From CAZMVY01 sp964653435 (lineage in GTDB: Bacteria > Planctomycetota > Phycisphaerae > UBA1845 > PWPN01), in contig CAZZFA010000006.1 in NCBI GenBank assembly GCA_964653435.1, forward strand, positions 1-64,000: a stretch of 64,000 bases of DNA. The letters are read 5' to 3'. The stretch's first letter is position 1. Each line of letters begins with the position of its first letter. This document shows positions 15,639 through 25,293 of the stretch, piece after piece. The notes under the pieces were generated by a model, which did not search any database, was not told the DNA's origin, and saw only the letters and a list, made by a program, of their open reading frames with translations. The position numbers and the translations under genes are program-made.

Positions 15639-17054
15639 ATGAGCGATGATCTGAAGTTCGATCTGCCCGCGCGTGCGCGGCCGCGCAACCGCGGGCATTG
15701 GGCGCTGACGGTCGTGGCGGTGGTGCTGGCGTGGGCCGTGGGTTTCTTCGTGCGGCCGGCCCGGATCGGCCCGAACGGCAAGCCCTCGTCGCCGCCGGGC
15801 GGCGCGGGCGCCCTGCTCGATCACGCGGAACTCGTCTCGCTGGCCGAGACGCTGGAGAAGAACCAGATTTACGGCGAGGCGGCCCGGGTATGGCAACAGG
15901 CCGCCGAACTGGCCCCGCCGAAAGGCCCCGAGAGGGCCGAACTGCTGTTCCGCATCGGAAAGAACCTCAGCCTGGCGGGGGAGTACGAGCCGGCGGTGGC
16001 GTATCTCTTCGCGGCCGAGACGGCCGACCGGGACGGGAAGTGGAAGGAATCGATCAACGCGCTTGTGCTGGAGGGCCTCTCGGCGCTCGGGCGGGAAGAT
16101 GCACGCGCGTTTCAGGCGGCGCGACGGACCTCTCTGGCGTCCCGACCGGACGACGCCGGGTCGAGACCCGTGGCGGAGATCGGCGGCGAGCCCATCACGG
16201 AGCTGGACTTGCAGAGTTTTGCGCGGCGGATGGTGACGGCGCAGCTTGCGCCGCAGCGGAACATGATGACGGCGGACGCCTTCGGGAAGCTCGTCGACGC
16301 GCAGCTCGAGTCGTTCCGCACGCCGGAGGGGCGCCGGCAGTTGCTCGATGCCTACCTGGGGCAGGAGCTGCTCTACCGGGAGGCCCTTGCGGGCAGGCAG
16401 TTCGACCGCAAGGAGGTGCAGGAGCAGATCGCCGAGGTCCGCCGTCAGATCCTCGGCAACGCGTTTGTGGACGATTACGTCGGCCGCAACCTCCACGTCT
16501 CCGACACGGATGTGCAGAACGCCTACGAGGCGCACAAGGCGGAGTATGTCGAACCGGAGGCCGTGAAGGTCGAGGTTCTTGCCGTGGACACCGCCGACGC
16601 GAAGAAACAGGCATCCGAGGCCCTCGATGCCGGGACGGATTTTGCGAAGGTGCGGGAGCAGTTCTCCACGATCCGGGCGACGCCGGGCGAACCGGCGCTG
16701 TTCGACGAATGGATAACCCGTGAGGCGCGGGTGCCGCTGGCGGCGGACAGCAAGGCCGTCCTGGCGCACCTGTGGACGCTGAACAGGGGGGAAGTGAGCA
16801 AGAAGTGGTTTGAGGGCGAGGGCGGCCGGTGGCTGCGGTTCCGACTCGTCGAGCACCGGAAGGAGCGGCCGTTGACGCTGGCCGAGTGCCGGGATCGCGT
16901 CGAGCGGGACCTCCGCCTGCGCAAGCAGGAAGACCTTCTCAAGGAGCTCCAGCGGTCGCTGGAGGCGAAGTACAAGGTGGTTGTCCACGAGGCGGAACCG
17001 ACGAAGGGATCCGACGGCGGCGCGGCGAAGGGGCAGCCGGCGACGCGGAAGTAG
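15639..17054 (+). CDS. Membrane-anchored PpiC/SurA-like peptidyl-prolyl isomerase with TPR-like N-terminal region
   Basis: 471 residues. One N-terminal transmembrane helix (about 21-39) is followed by a TPR-like helical pair (about 60-140). A SurA-N-like helical segment comes next (IGGEPITELDLQSFARRM, then YLGQELLYREALAGR). A parvulin-like domain spans about residues 300-405 (PEAVKVEVLAV, then DAGTDFAKVREQFS and WTLNRGEVSKKW), where classical parvulins have '...FxxLAxxxS...G.i'. A charged C-terminal tail ends it. It is probably periplasmic, assisting folding of exported proteins. The parvulin core is divergent, so it could be a non-catalytic chaperone. It sits inside the MoxR/Bat cluster, 75 nt after the DUF58 gene and 118 nt before the next gene. 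Confidence 0.75.
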   Translation: MSDDLKFDLPARARPRNRGHWALTVVAVVLAWAVGFFVRPARIGPNGKPSSPPGGAGALLDHAELVSLAETLEKNQIYGEAARVWQQAAELAPPKGPERAELLFRIGKNLSLAGEYEPAVAYLFAAETADRDGKWKESINALVLEGLSALGREDARAFQAARRTSLASRPDDAGSRPVAEIGGEPITELDLQSFARRMVTAQLAPQRNMMTADAFGKLVDAQLESFRTPEGRRQLLDAYLGQELLYREALAGRQFDRKEVQEQIAEVRRQILGNAFVDDYVGRNLHVSDTDVQNAYEAHKAEYVEPEAVKVEVLAVDTADAKKQASEALDAGTDFAKVREQFSTIRATPGEPALFDEWITREARVPLAADSKAVLAHLWTLNRGEVSKKWFEGEGGRWLRFRLVEHRKERPLTLAECRDRVERDLRLRKQEDLLKELQRSLEAKYKVVVHEAEPTKGSDGGAAKGQPATRK

Positions 17055-17172
17055 ACTGGTGGTTCCCTGTCAATCGTCCGTTGCCTGTCGGGGCTGTCAC
17101 CGCCTGCCCGGCTCCCGCCGGCGGGAACAACGGACCGGCGACGGCGGACAACTGACGGATGACGATACGCGA

Positions 17173-18174
17173 ATGACCCATCGCAGGCTGTGCATTCTGG
17201 TTCCTCTGCTTTGTGCGTGCGGGGTCGGCTCCTGCCGCAAGGCCGCGGAGCCGGCGGCCCCGGAAGCCGCCCCGGTCGGCCCGGCGGCGGTGCATAAGGT
17301 TTTCGGCACCGGGCCGGTGAAATTCGTTGTGGACCTGCCGGCTGCCTCGATCACCACGGCGGACGCGCTGGACTGCCGCCTGACGCTGCAGATCGCCCCG
17401 GGCTTCCAGGCGGACTTTCCGGATGTGCAGTTCCCGGACGATATGCCGGGAATGATTCTCACGGACTACCGGGCGCGCGAATCGAAGCTGGGCACGGACC
17501 GCGTCATCGTGCGCGAGTATGAGCTGGAGCCGGAGTACGACGGCACCTTCCGGTTTCCGGCGATGCAGGTTTACTTCCACAGGGCCGACGAGATCAAAGA
17601 GGAGCTGATCGAGACCGAGCCGATCGAGATCACCGTGAAGAAGACGCCCGCCTCGGCGGAGGCGCTGTCGCTCAAGCCGCTGCGGGGTCTGATTACGGCG
17701 GAGGAAATCGCGGCGCAGCGCCGGCGGGTCTGGCCCTGGGCGGCGGCGGTCGCGGCCGGCGGCGCCCTGATTGTGCTGGCCGTGTACTGGCGTCGTCGCC
17801 CGCGGCGTGTGCCGCCTCCGCCGCCGGCGCACGAGATCGCACTGGAAGCCCTGCGGCGACTGGTCGCCAGGGATCTGGTGAGCCAAGGGTGCGTCGACCA
17901 GTTCTTCGTCGAGATCACCGGGATCGTGCGTGAGTACATCGAGCGTGCCTTCGGACTGCGGGCGCCGGAGCAGACGACGGAGGAGTTTCTCGCCTGTATG
18001 GCGTCGCAGCCGGTGGTGGCACGGTATCGCGAGGCGCTGGGGACGTTTCTGACCGCCGCCGACGAGGTGAAGTTCGCGCGCATGGCCCCCGGCAGGGAGC
18101 TGATCCAGCGGACGTTCGATACGGCCCGCGATTTCATCCTCCAGACGTCGGGGGGCGGGGAGGGCGCGGCATGA
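17173..18174 (+). CDS. Lipoprotein with single TM, BatD/DUF4381-like
   Basis: 333 residues from ATG 17173. The N terminus is a lipoprotein-type signal: hydrophobic CILVPLLCAC, then VGSC lipobox at about residue 18-21. Residues 40-160 form a beta-sandwich-like region (FVVDLPAASITTADAL, VIVREYELEPEYDGTF), like the periplasmic repeats of BatD. A transmembrane helix at about residues 180-197 (WPWAAAVAAGGALIVLAVYW) precedes a Pro-rich linker and a cytoplasmic helical domain with CVDQFFVEITGIVREYIE, seen in DUF4381-type proteins of Bat operons. Its last four bases overlap the batA start (ATGA), so the two are translationally coupled. It is a Bat-complex component by context. The family name is inferred. 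Confidence 0.75.
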   Translation: MTHRRLCILVPLLCACGVGSCRKAAEPAAPEAAPVGPAAVHKVFGTGPVKFVVDLPAASITTADALDCRLTLQIAPGFQADFPDVQFPDDMPGMILTDYRARESKLGTDRVIVREYELEPEYDGTFRFPAMQVYFHRADEIKEELIETEPIEITVKKTPASAEALSLKPLRGLITAEEIAAQRRRVWPWAAAVAAGGALIVLAVYWRRRPRRVPPPPPAHEIALEALRRLVARDLVSQGCVDQFFVEITGIVREYIERAFGLRAPEQTTEEFLACMASQPVVARYREALGTFLTAADEVKFARMAPGRELIQRTFDTARDFILQTSGGGEGAA

Positions 18175-19418
18175 GTCCGGAGTTCAACAATCCGCATGCC
18201 CTCTGGCTCGCGCTGCTTGTCCCGGTGTACCTGTACTGGACGCATCGCCGCGTTACCACGGGCGCGGTCCGTTACCCGTCCGTCCGCAATCTCAAGACGC
18301 TTCCGCGGAGCTTCCGGCAGCGCTGCCGGTTCGTCCTTCCGATGCTGCGCGGCCTTGCGTTGCTGCTGCTCATCGTCGTGCTCGCGCGGCCGCTGCGGCG
18401 CGTGGAGACGCAGGAGCTGCCCAGCGAGGGCATCGGCATCGCCCTGCTGGTGGACCGCTCGGGCAGCATGGGCGATCCGTCGAACCGGCTGATGTACGAC
18501 GGAAAGCTCATGTTGCGGTTCGACGTGGCGAAGGATGCCGTCCGACGGTTCGTCGAGGGCGACGGGAAGGACCTCAAGGGTCGCCCCAACGACCTGATCG
18601 GCCTGCTGACCTTCGCGACGTATCCGCAGACGGACCATCCCTTCTCGCTCGATCACGCCTCCCTGGTCGGCGTGATGAACCGGATGTCGGCGGAGAAGCC
18701 GTTCCTCGACAAGTACGGCAAGCCGACCGACGATCCGAACGAGGTGGCGCCGCTCACCGACGAACAGGGTCGGCCCGTGCGGGACGCCTGGGGCCGCATG
18801 GTGCCCCGCACGAACCCGATGCAGTTCACCTCGCTTCGCAGCGCGATCGAATACGCGGCGCGGAAGATCATCCTGCTCGCCGAGGATCTCAAGCGGCCGG
18901 GTCGGCTTCGGAGCTACACGCTCAAGAGCAAGGTGATGGTCCTGTTGACGGACGGCGAGCCGACGGTCGCCGATCAGCGGCAGGGACAGGGGCCCGACTT
19001 TCCGGACGAGGAAACGATCCGGATGCTGACCGACAACGGCATCAAGGTGTACTTCGTGCAGATCCTCTCGCGCGAGCGGTATCGCGAACGCCCGGACGGC
19101 ACCGTGGAGGTCATCGTGCCCCGCCAGGGCGGCCTGTTTGCCCGCATGCAGGCCGATCAGGAGGCGGCGATGGCCAACCAGGCAATCGAGGAGGCCCGCA
19201 AACTGGCGCGGCGGACCGGCGGCGAGCACTTCCTCGCCACCACGGGCGATCAGATCAAGGACATCTACGCGCGGATCGACAGGCTCGAACGGTCGGACGT
19301 CGGCGGACGGACGGTCTTCTCGCACGAGGAACGCTACGGGCCGTATCTGCTGGCCGCACTGGGTATGCTGGCCGGCGAAATGATCCTGGGCGCGACGTGG
19401 CTGAGGCGAGCGCCGTGA
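18171..19418 (+). CDS. batA: BatA-like VWA membrane protein
   Basis: 415 residues. Two N-terminal transmembrane helices (about 10-23 and 56-73), a VWA domain with a complete MIDAS (D95-x-S97-x-S99 in DRSGSM, a Thr later at FTSLRSAI, and LLTDGE), and a C-terminal membrane helix (about 393-409). This helix-helix-VWA-helix plan is that of BatA/BatB 'aerotolerance' proteins, with the VWA domain in the periplasm. A longer than usual insert with DKYGKPTDDPNE lies between the MIDAS loops. Coupled to the preceding gene by ATGA. Functionally tied to MoxR and BatB, and the exact substrate of this system is not established. Confidence 0.9.
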   Translation: MSPEFNNPHALWLALLVPVYLYWTHRRVTTGAVRYPSVRNLKTLPRSFRQRCRFVLPMLRGLALLLLIVVLARPLRRVETQELPSEGIGIALLVDRSGSMGDPSNRLMYDGKLMLRFDVAKDAVRRFVEGDGKDLKGRPNDLIGLLTFATYPQTDHPFSLDHASLVGVMNRMSAEKPFLDKYGKPTDDPNEVAPLTDEQGRPVRDAWGRMVPRTNPMQFTSLRSAIEYAARKIILLAEDLKRPGRLRSYTLKSKVMVLLTDGEPTVADQRQGQGPDFPDEETIRMLTDNGIKVYFVQILSRERYRERPDGTVEVIVPRQGGLFARMQADQEAAMANQAIEEARKLARRTGGEHFLATTGDQIKDIYARIDRLERSDVGGRTVFSHEERYGPYLLAALGMLAGEMILGATWLRRAP

Positions 19419-19500
19419 GGCGGGGCCGACCCGTCGCCGGGCGACAGGGCGGACGCACGAATGCCCCCGTTTGCAGGGGCCGAACGCAGGAACGAAAGGC

Positions 19501-20628
19501 GTGAACGAACAGTTCTTCAATCTCGGCAACCCGCGGGCGCTCCAGTTGCTCTGGCTGCTGGTGCCGCTGGCCGCCCTCTTCGCGTACGATCTGCGCCGGC
19601 GCCATCGCGTGCTTCGCCTGTTCGTAGCCCGTTCGCTGCTGGATGACGTGAGCCCGCGGCGATCGATCCGCCGGCCGATCGTGAAGTTCGCCGTCCTGCT
19701 TGCCGGTCTGGCCGTACTGGTATTTGCGCTGGCCCGGCCGCGGTGGGACCCGAAGGAGATCGAGCTGGAGCAGCAGGGGCAGAACCTGCTCTTCGTGCTC
19801 GATGTGTCCAACAGCATGCGGGCGCGGGATGTGGATCCCTCGCGTCTGGAGGCGGCGAAGGCGGCGATCCGTACCCTCGTGAACGCACTGCCGGCGGGCA
19901 ACCAGGTCGGGCTGCTCGCCTACGCCGGCAGCGCGGAGCTGAAGTGCCCGATCACGCCGAACTATACGCACTTCCTCTCCGTGCTGGAGCGGACGACCTA
20001 CAACGCGGTCGACGTGGGCGGCTCCAACCTGGGCGACGCGATCGACAAGGCCACGCGCGAGGTCTTCGGCCTGAGCGAGGCCCCGTCGGCGGCGAAGAGC
20101 GACGCCGGGCCCAAGAAGCCCGCCGCGGGTGAAACGGTCATGAAGGGCGAGGCAGCCGCTCCGAAGGAGACGCCGAACGTTCTGATCATTCTCACGGATG
20201 GAGAGAACCACGAGGGCTACGCGAAGGAGATGGCGGAAAAAGCGCGTCGGCTCGGCGTCGCGATCTACATCATCGGGCTGGGCAGCACGGCCGGGGCACC
20301 GATCCCGATCGAGGCGGACGGGAAGATGACGACCCTGAAGTACAAGGGCCAGGAGGTGATCACGAAACTGGACGACGCTTCCCTGCGCAGGATCGTCGAG
20401 TCGATCCCGTCGCGAAGCGGCTACCTGCCGGCGGGAACGTCGAACGTGGATCTCGTGGACATCTACAACCGGGTCATCTCGAAGCAGGGGGCGGAACGAA
20501 AACGCCTGCGGTACACGGTATGGCAGGAGAAGTTTCAGTTGTTCGTCGGACTCGGGATGGTGTTGATTGTGCTCTCGGCGCTCATCAGCGAGCAGCGCCC
20601 GGCGCCGAAGGCGGAGGTGTCGCGATGA
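19501..20628 (+). CDS. batB: BatB-like VWA membrane protein
   Basis: 375 residues from GTG 19501. Two N-terminal helices (about 13-29 and 61-79) precede a VWA domain with MIDAS D101-x-S103-x-S105 (DVSNSM), GLLAYAGSA, then VDVGGSNLGDA (the Thr is replaced by Ser) and ILTDGE. A Lys/Ala-rich insertion lies at about residues 198-223. One C-terminal helix ends the protein (LFVGLGMVLIVLSALI). The segment VLDVSNSMRARDVDPSRLEAAK is near-universal in BatB. The start is ambiguous: a TTG at 19471 is in frame, but the GTG gives the standard length. It overlaps the next gene by four bases. Confidence 0.9.
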   Translation: MNEQFFNLGNPRALQLLWLLVPLAALFAYDLRRRHRVLRLFVARSLLDDVSPRRSIRRPIVKFAVLLAGLAVLVFALARPRWDPKEIELEQQGQNLLFVLDVSNSMRARDVDPSRLEAAKAAIRTLVNALPAGNQVGLLAYAGSAELKCPITPNYTHFLSVLERTTYNAVDVGGSNLGDAIDKATREVFGLSEAPSAAKSDAGPKKPAAGETVMKGEAAAPKETPNVLIILTDGENHEGYAKEMAEKARRLGVAIYIIGLGSTAGAPIPIEADGKMTTLKYKGQEVITKLDDASLRRIVESIPSRSGYLPAGTSNVDLVDIYNRVISKQGAERKRLRYTVWQEKFQLFVGLGMVLIVLSALISEQRPAPKAEVSR

Positions 20629-22820
20629 ACGCCCCGCTTGGCCCGTCGCCGGCAGCATGCGTCTTTCGCGAAACCGCGCTGCCTTCTTCGGTCCGGCGCC
20701 TGCTGTGGCTCGGTATCGTCGTGTCGATCGCGGGGGCCGGTCATGCGGTCCGCGCCGCCGACATCGGATCCGTCCTCCGCGACGCCCAGGCGGAATACGC
20801 GCAGTCGCATTTCGAACAGGCGCTCAAACTCTACCGGCAGGCCGCCGACATGGCCGGCGCCGACGCCTCCGTCGACTACAACATGGGCCTCTGCCATCTG
20901 AAGCTCGGCGACGGCGACAAGGCGATCGCGCTGTTTGAGGGCGTTGCCAGCCGGGCGGACGCGCGGCCGGCGGTTCGCCGGGATGCCTTCTACAACATCG
21001 GCGTCGTCCGCGTCACCGCGGCACGCCGGCGACTGGAGCAGCTTCTCGCGCCGGCCACGCAGCCGTCCGACCCCGGACCCGACGAGCAGAAACGGATCGA
21101 GGAACTGCAGGCCGTGGCCGCCGAGTTGCTCCGGGGGATTCTGGCGTTGCGGCAGTCGCAGCAGATCGAGCCGAGCCCCGACACGGAGCAGAACATCCGT
21201 GCGGCGAGGATCATGCGCCGCGACGTGCTCGGGCTGGTAAAGAAGGCCACCGACGAGAAGGCAAAGAAGGACATGCTCGAGGATCCGCGGGCCTATCTCG
21301 ACGCGCTCATCCGGGAAGAGGTGCGTCAGGCGGGCATCACCCGCCGGTTCGTGATGAAGCCGCCGGAGGATCCCGTTGCGGCGCGGCAGGCGCGGCGCGC
21401 CGCGATCCGTCTCCAGCGGCAGACGCTCGAGCAGACCGGCACCTTCGCGGATCACCTGGCGCAGTTCCGCGAGCAGGCGAAGACCGCCGGCGCCGCCGCC
21501 ACGCAGGCCGCCGTCGAGACGCCGCGCGAAACGCTCTATCATGCGGTCGCGGCGAAGCTCAAGCCGGCCGGTGATGCGATGCGCGATGCGTGCGCGTTCT
21601 GTCTCGACGGGCAGATGGACTCGGCGTACAGGCAGCAGCGCCAGGCCGTGGAGACGATGCGGACGGCCGCCGCGATGTTTCCGCTCGAGCCCGCGCAGGC
21701 CCTTGCCCGCTGGCGGACGGAGCAGGCGGAGTTGATCCGGCTCGTGTCGGGCATCGAGTCGGAGGAACACTGGCTGCGCGACCCGCTCCTCGGCGATGTC
21801 CCGGCCCCGTCCGGCGTCGAGTGGGACGCAAAGGACACGGCGGTGTATGACATGCAGGATCAGATCGGCAAGGGCCTCGCTCGCCTGGCCGCCCAGGCCC
21901 GATCCATCGCGGCGACGAGTCGGCCGGCGGCTTCGGAAACGCGCGGGCAGGCGCCGGAGAACCCGGCGCTCGACCGGGAACTCAATCGGAAGCTCGCCGA
22001 CGTGCTGGAGAAGGCCGCCGCGCCGCAGGCCGAGTGCCTCGCCGCCATCGCCGGGCGGAGAAAGGCGCCGACGCTGGCCGCGCAGAAGCAGATCGCCGAG
22101 ATCATCGATGCGGCGCTCGAGCTCTTTCCGAAGTCAATCGAGCAGCGCCTCGCCGAGCTGATCGTGCGGCAGGCCCGCCTCAACGCGGAGACGCAGGCCG
22201 AGGCCGGCGACGCGCGGCCGACCGACCGCGGTGCCGACGCCTCGCTCTTGGCCAGGGTCCGCGAACTCACCGCGAAGCTCAAGGCCGCCGTCTTCCGCAC
22301 GAAGCCGTCCGAGGTCGCCGGGGGAATCGCCGACCGGCAGCGCGACATCCGGCAGGAGACCGTCGCCGTCGCAGCGGAAGTGAAAAAGAAGGTCCCGACG
22401 AACGCCGCCGCGCAGCCGCCGGCGGCGCCGGCCACGCAAGGCACGCCGCCGCAGGTGCAGGCATATATCGAGGCCGGCAAACATCTTGACAAGGCCGACT
22501 TCGAAATGGCCACGGCGATCGAGGGACTCGAGAAGGCGGTCGTTGAGAACTCGCTCAAACCGATGCAGTCCGAGGGGCCGGTGCAGCCCGCCCAGGCGAA
22601 CGCGCTGGAGGAACTGAAGAAGGCCCTGGCCGCGCTGCAGCCGCCCGAGAACAAACCGCCGCCGGACGGGCAGGACCGCCAGAAACAGCCGCCGCAACCG
22701 CAGAAGCAGCCGGATAAACAGGATGTCCGCCGCGAAGTCGAACGCCAGGACAACGAACGGGAAAAGGCGCAGCGCGAGCTGTACAGGATGAAGCCTCGAG
22801 AGGTCATCAAGGACTGGTGA
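20625..22820 (+). CDS. BatC-like exported TPR and coiled-coil protein
   Basis: 731 residues from ATG 20625, which overlaps the batB stop and has a GGAGG site. A signal peptide is visible (LLWLGIVVSIAGAGHAVRAAD). Residues about 45-125 contain TPR units (AEYAQSHFEQALKLYRQAAD; VDYNMGLCHLKLGDGDKAIALF). The following 550 residues are long Ala/Arg/Glu/Gln-rich helices, probably coiled coil. The C-terminal end is Pro/Gln/Lys-rich. It resembles a greatly enlarged BatC: Bacteroidetes BatC is a short TPR protein that works with BatB and BatE. It is probably periplasmic. The assignment rests on position and the TPRs, and the long coiled-coil part has no family name I know. Confidence 0.75.
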   Translation: MNAPLGPSPAACVFRETALPSSVRRLLWLGIVVSIAGAGHAVRAADIGSVLRDAQAEYAQSHFEQALKLYRQAADMAGADASVDYNMGLCHLKLGDGDKAIALFEGVASRADARPAVRRDAFYNIGVVRVTAARRRLEQLLAPATQPSDPGPDEQKRIEELQAVAAELLRGILALRQSQQIEPSPDTEQNIRAARIMRRDVLGLVKKATDEKAKKDMLEDPRAYLDALIREEVRQAGITRRFVMKPPEDPVAARQARRAAIRLQRQTLEQTGTFADHLAQFREQAKTAGAAATQAAVETPRETLYHAVAAKLKPAGDAMRDACAFCLDGQMDSAYRQQRQAVETMRTAAAMFPLEPAQALARWRTEQAELIRLVSGIESEEHWLRDPLLGDVPAPSGVEWDAKDTAVYDMQDQIGKGLARLAAQARSIAATSRPAASETRGQAPENPALDRELNRKLADVLEKAAAPQAECLAAIAGRRKAPTLAAQKQIAEIIDAALELFPKSIEQRLAELIVRQARLNAETQAEAGDARPTDRGADASLLARVRELTAKLKAAVFRTKPSEVAGGIADRQRDIRQETVAVAAEVKKKVPTNAAAQPPAAPATQGTPPQVQAYIEAGKHLDKADFEMATAIEGLEKAVVENSLKPMQSEGPVQPAQANALEELKKALAALQPPENKPPPDGQDRQKQPPQPQKQPDKQDVRREVERQDNEREKAQRELYRMKPREVIKDW

Positions 22821-22824
22821 CGCG

Positions 22825-25293
22825 ATGTGCAGGCAGCGCCCGAGTCAGGATGCTCCGTCTCCGGATCGCCCCGTACGCTCGCGGGTGCGACGGCAATGCC
22901 GGCCGCGTCTCGGTGCGGTCCTGCTGCTTCTGAGCCTGCCGCCCCTCTGCGCAGGCGCGCGTGCCGCGGAGATGGCCGCACAACTGCAGCCGGACGAGAT
23001 CTACCTGGGCACGCAGGCGCTTCTGGTCGTACAGGTGACGAACGCGCCCGCGAGCACGCCGTGGCCCGTGGTGGACCCCGTTCCCGGTCTGCGTGTGACT
23101 CCGTACGGCTCGCCGAGCCTCATCCAGGAGCTGTTCTCCGGCACGACACGCCGGGATTACCGCTTCGTCGTTACGCCGGACAGAGCGGGAATCTTCCGGA
23201 TTCCCGCCGTGTCGCTTCAGGCCGGCGGAGAAACCCTCAAGCGTGGTCCGCTGACCCTGCGCGTCCTGGAAGCGCCGCTGAAGTTCTACGCCGTGCGCAT
23301 CGAACCGCAGGAGATTCTCCCCGGCGAGACTGCCCAACTGGCCGTTTCCTATCAGGGCGTTCGCTCCGGCGTCAAACCGGTCGTGCCGGACATTCCCGGG
23401 GTAACGATCCAGCCGAGCGGGCCGGCACGCATGGATGTGACCCAGCGCGAGGGGCTGCCGATCACCACGTTCACGTTCACCGTGTCCGCAGAGAAGGTCG
23501 GCACCTATCGTATCGAGGGAATCACCTTCGACGGGGTTCGTGCCGACGCCGTCACGCTCGCCGTCTCGCCTTTTGTCATCCTCGGCGCCGAAGCGGATAA
23601 CCCCTCGCTGGCCGTCGGGGCCGCCACGACGGTTCGCGTCGTTATCAAGGGTCTGCCACGGGACATCGCCGTCAGCCTTGTCGCGCCGCCGGCTCTCAAG
23701 TGCACGCCGGTCCACCGGCCCTATCCGGTGCCGGCCGGATCGAGTTTGTTCTCCTTCGATGTGACGCCGACGGAGCCGGGCGCCTTCGCCATCAGCGAGA
23801 TTCAACTGCCCGATGGGAAGAAGGCGCCGCTGCCCAGGCCGATCGCGCTGACCGTCTACCAGGGAGGCCAGGGCGGCATCCTCGCGTGCCGCGGCAGGGC
23901 CAGGAGCGAGCAGAGCGTGGTCGGCGAACCGTTCCTTGTGGACTATGAGGTCTTCTTCCGGGGCGATCTGATCGGCGCGGGGATCGACCCGAGCCAGGCG
24001 AGCTTCACGAACAAGGAACACATCCGCGTCGAGCCGGTCCTCGATCCGGCATATCCGGGCTGGCAGGGGCAGCCGGTACAGGTGCGCTACGGCCAGGGGC
24101 GGATCACGATGCTCTCGGGCACCGGGGAGCTGAACGGGCAGAAGGAGCAGTTGTTGCGTTTCGCCCTGAAGATCACGCCGATGGCCGCCGGGGAGCTGTC
24201 GTTGGACGGTCTGCGTGTCGTCCTTGCCATTCAGGTGCGGGAGGAACGGCACGGCGCGGGGCTGTTCATGTCCAGCAGCCGCACCGAGCAGTATGATCAG
24301 ATCGCCAAAGCGCCGCCGCATCGCGTCATCGACCCACCGGGCATTACGGCCCCGCCCCTCTACCGCGGGGCCGTGGGGACGTTCACGTTTACGACCGAAC
24401 TCGATCGCACGACGGCGGCGGCAATGTCCCCCCTCACGCTGACGATGAAGATCACCGGCGAGGGCGTCGGCCCGCAGTTCAACCCGCCGCCGCTGGCCGA
24501 AGTGCCCGAACTGACGCGCGGCTTCGATGTGTCTCCCACGGTGGGCGGGGGCGAGATCAAGGGCAATACGATCACGTTCACGCAGGTCATCCGGCCGCGC
24601 AGCGAAGCCGTGAAGGAATTACCCGCGCTGCCGCTGGTGTACTACGACTACCGGAAGAAGAAGTACGACACCGTATACAGCCTGCCGATCCCGATTCAGG
24701 TGACCCCGGGCAGCCTCGTGGGCGCGGGCGCGATGGAACTCAAATCCGCCGGCCCCGCTACGGCCTCGCCGCCGGCGCCGACAACCGCCGGAGCCGGTGC
24801 GGCATTGCCGGTCGCGCTCGGGGCGAACTACACCGTTCTGGGAGAGGTCGTCCGCAGCGAGCCGGTCGGCGTGTGGATGATCGTGGCGATTCTGGCCGGC
24901 GGCCCTCTGTGTATCGCACTGACGTGGGGCGGGCAGCGTCTGTATCGGCAGCGCCGTCCGGAGTCGCAGATGCGCCGGCAACGGCGGGCGCTGATGGCCT
25001 CGCTCGATACGCTCGGTGCCGGCGGAGACTTCTTCGCACGGCTCGCGGAGGTTCTCCAGGCGTATCTGCGGTTGGCGTTCGATCTGCCGCCGGGCGAGTT
25101 GTCGGCGGACATGCTCTCGCGGGCGTTTCAGGCGGCCGGAATCGACGCCCGTCTGTGGGCCGAGGCGCAAGATCTGTTGAGCGTGTGCGATGCCGGGCGC
25201 TTCGCCACCGGTGCGGTCGCCGGCGACGAGAAAGACCGGCTGCTGCAGCGCACCCGCACGCTGTTCGCGGAAATCGAGAAGCACCATGTGTAA
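22825..25293 (+). CDS. batD: BatD-like oxygen tolerance protein
   Basis: 822 residues, four bases after the previous stop. An N-terminal signal (LGAVLLLLSLPPLCAGA) precedes a series of beta-sandwich repeats typical of BatD: PDEIYLGTQALLVVQV, VTPDRAGIFRIPAVSL, RIEPQEILPGETAQL, FTVSAEKVGTYRIEGI and later KITGEGVGPQFNPP. A transmembrane helix at about residues 680-700 (WMIVAILAGGPLCIAL) leads to a cytoplasmic helical C-terminal domain (LAEVLQAYLRLAFDLPPGE). The domain order is that of BatD, at the upper end of its usual length. It ends eight bases inside the next gene. Confidence 0.9.
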   Translation: MCRQRPSQDAPSPDRPVRSRVRRQCRPRLGAVLLLLSLPPLCAGARAAEMAAQLQPDEIYLGTQALLVVQVTNAPASTPWPVVDPVPGLRVTPYGSPSLIQELFSGTTRRDYRFVVTPDRAGIFRIPAVSLQAGGETLKRGPLTLRVLEAPLKFYAVRIEPQEILPGETAQLAVSYQGVRSGVKPVVPDIPGVTIQPSGPARMDVTQREGLPITTFTFTVSAEKVGTYRIEGITFDGVRADAVTLAVSPFVILGAEADNPSLAVGAATTVRVVIKGLPRDIAVSLVAPPALKCTPVHRPYPVPAGSSLFSFDVTPTEPGAFAISEIQLPDGKKAPLPRPIALTVYQGGQGGILACRGRARSEQSVVGEPFLVDYEVFFRGDLIGAGIDPSQASFTNKEHIRVEPVLDPAYPGWQGQPVQVRYGQGRITMLSGTGELNGQKEQLLRFALKITPMAAGELSLDGLRVVLAIQVREERHGAGLFMSSSRTEQYDQIAKAPPHRVIDPPGITAPPLYRGAVGTFTFTTELDRTTAAAMSPLTLTMKITGEGVGPQFNPPPLAEVPELTRGFDVSPTVGGGEIKGNTITFTQVIRPRSEAVKELPALPLVYYDYRKKKYDTVYSLPIPIQVTPGSLVGAGAMELKSAGPATASPPAPTTAGAGAALPVALGANYTVLGEVVRSEPVGVWMIVAILAGGPLCIALTWGGQRLYRQRRPESQMRRQRRALMASLDTLGAGGDFFARLAEVLQAYLRLAFDLPPGELSADMLSRAFQAAGIDARLWAEAQDLLSVCDAGRFATGAVAGDEKDRLLQRTRTLFAEIEKHHV

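Noticed and set aside
14892..16988. Minus-strand open frame of 698 codons under the DUF58 and PpiC genes
   Set aside because: Leu/Arg/His-rich shadow, while the plus strand has defined domains and operon context.
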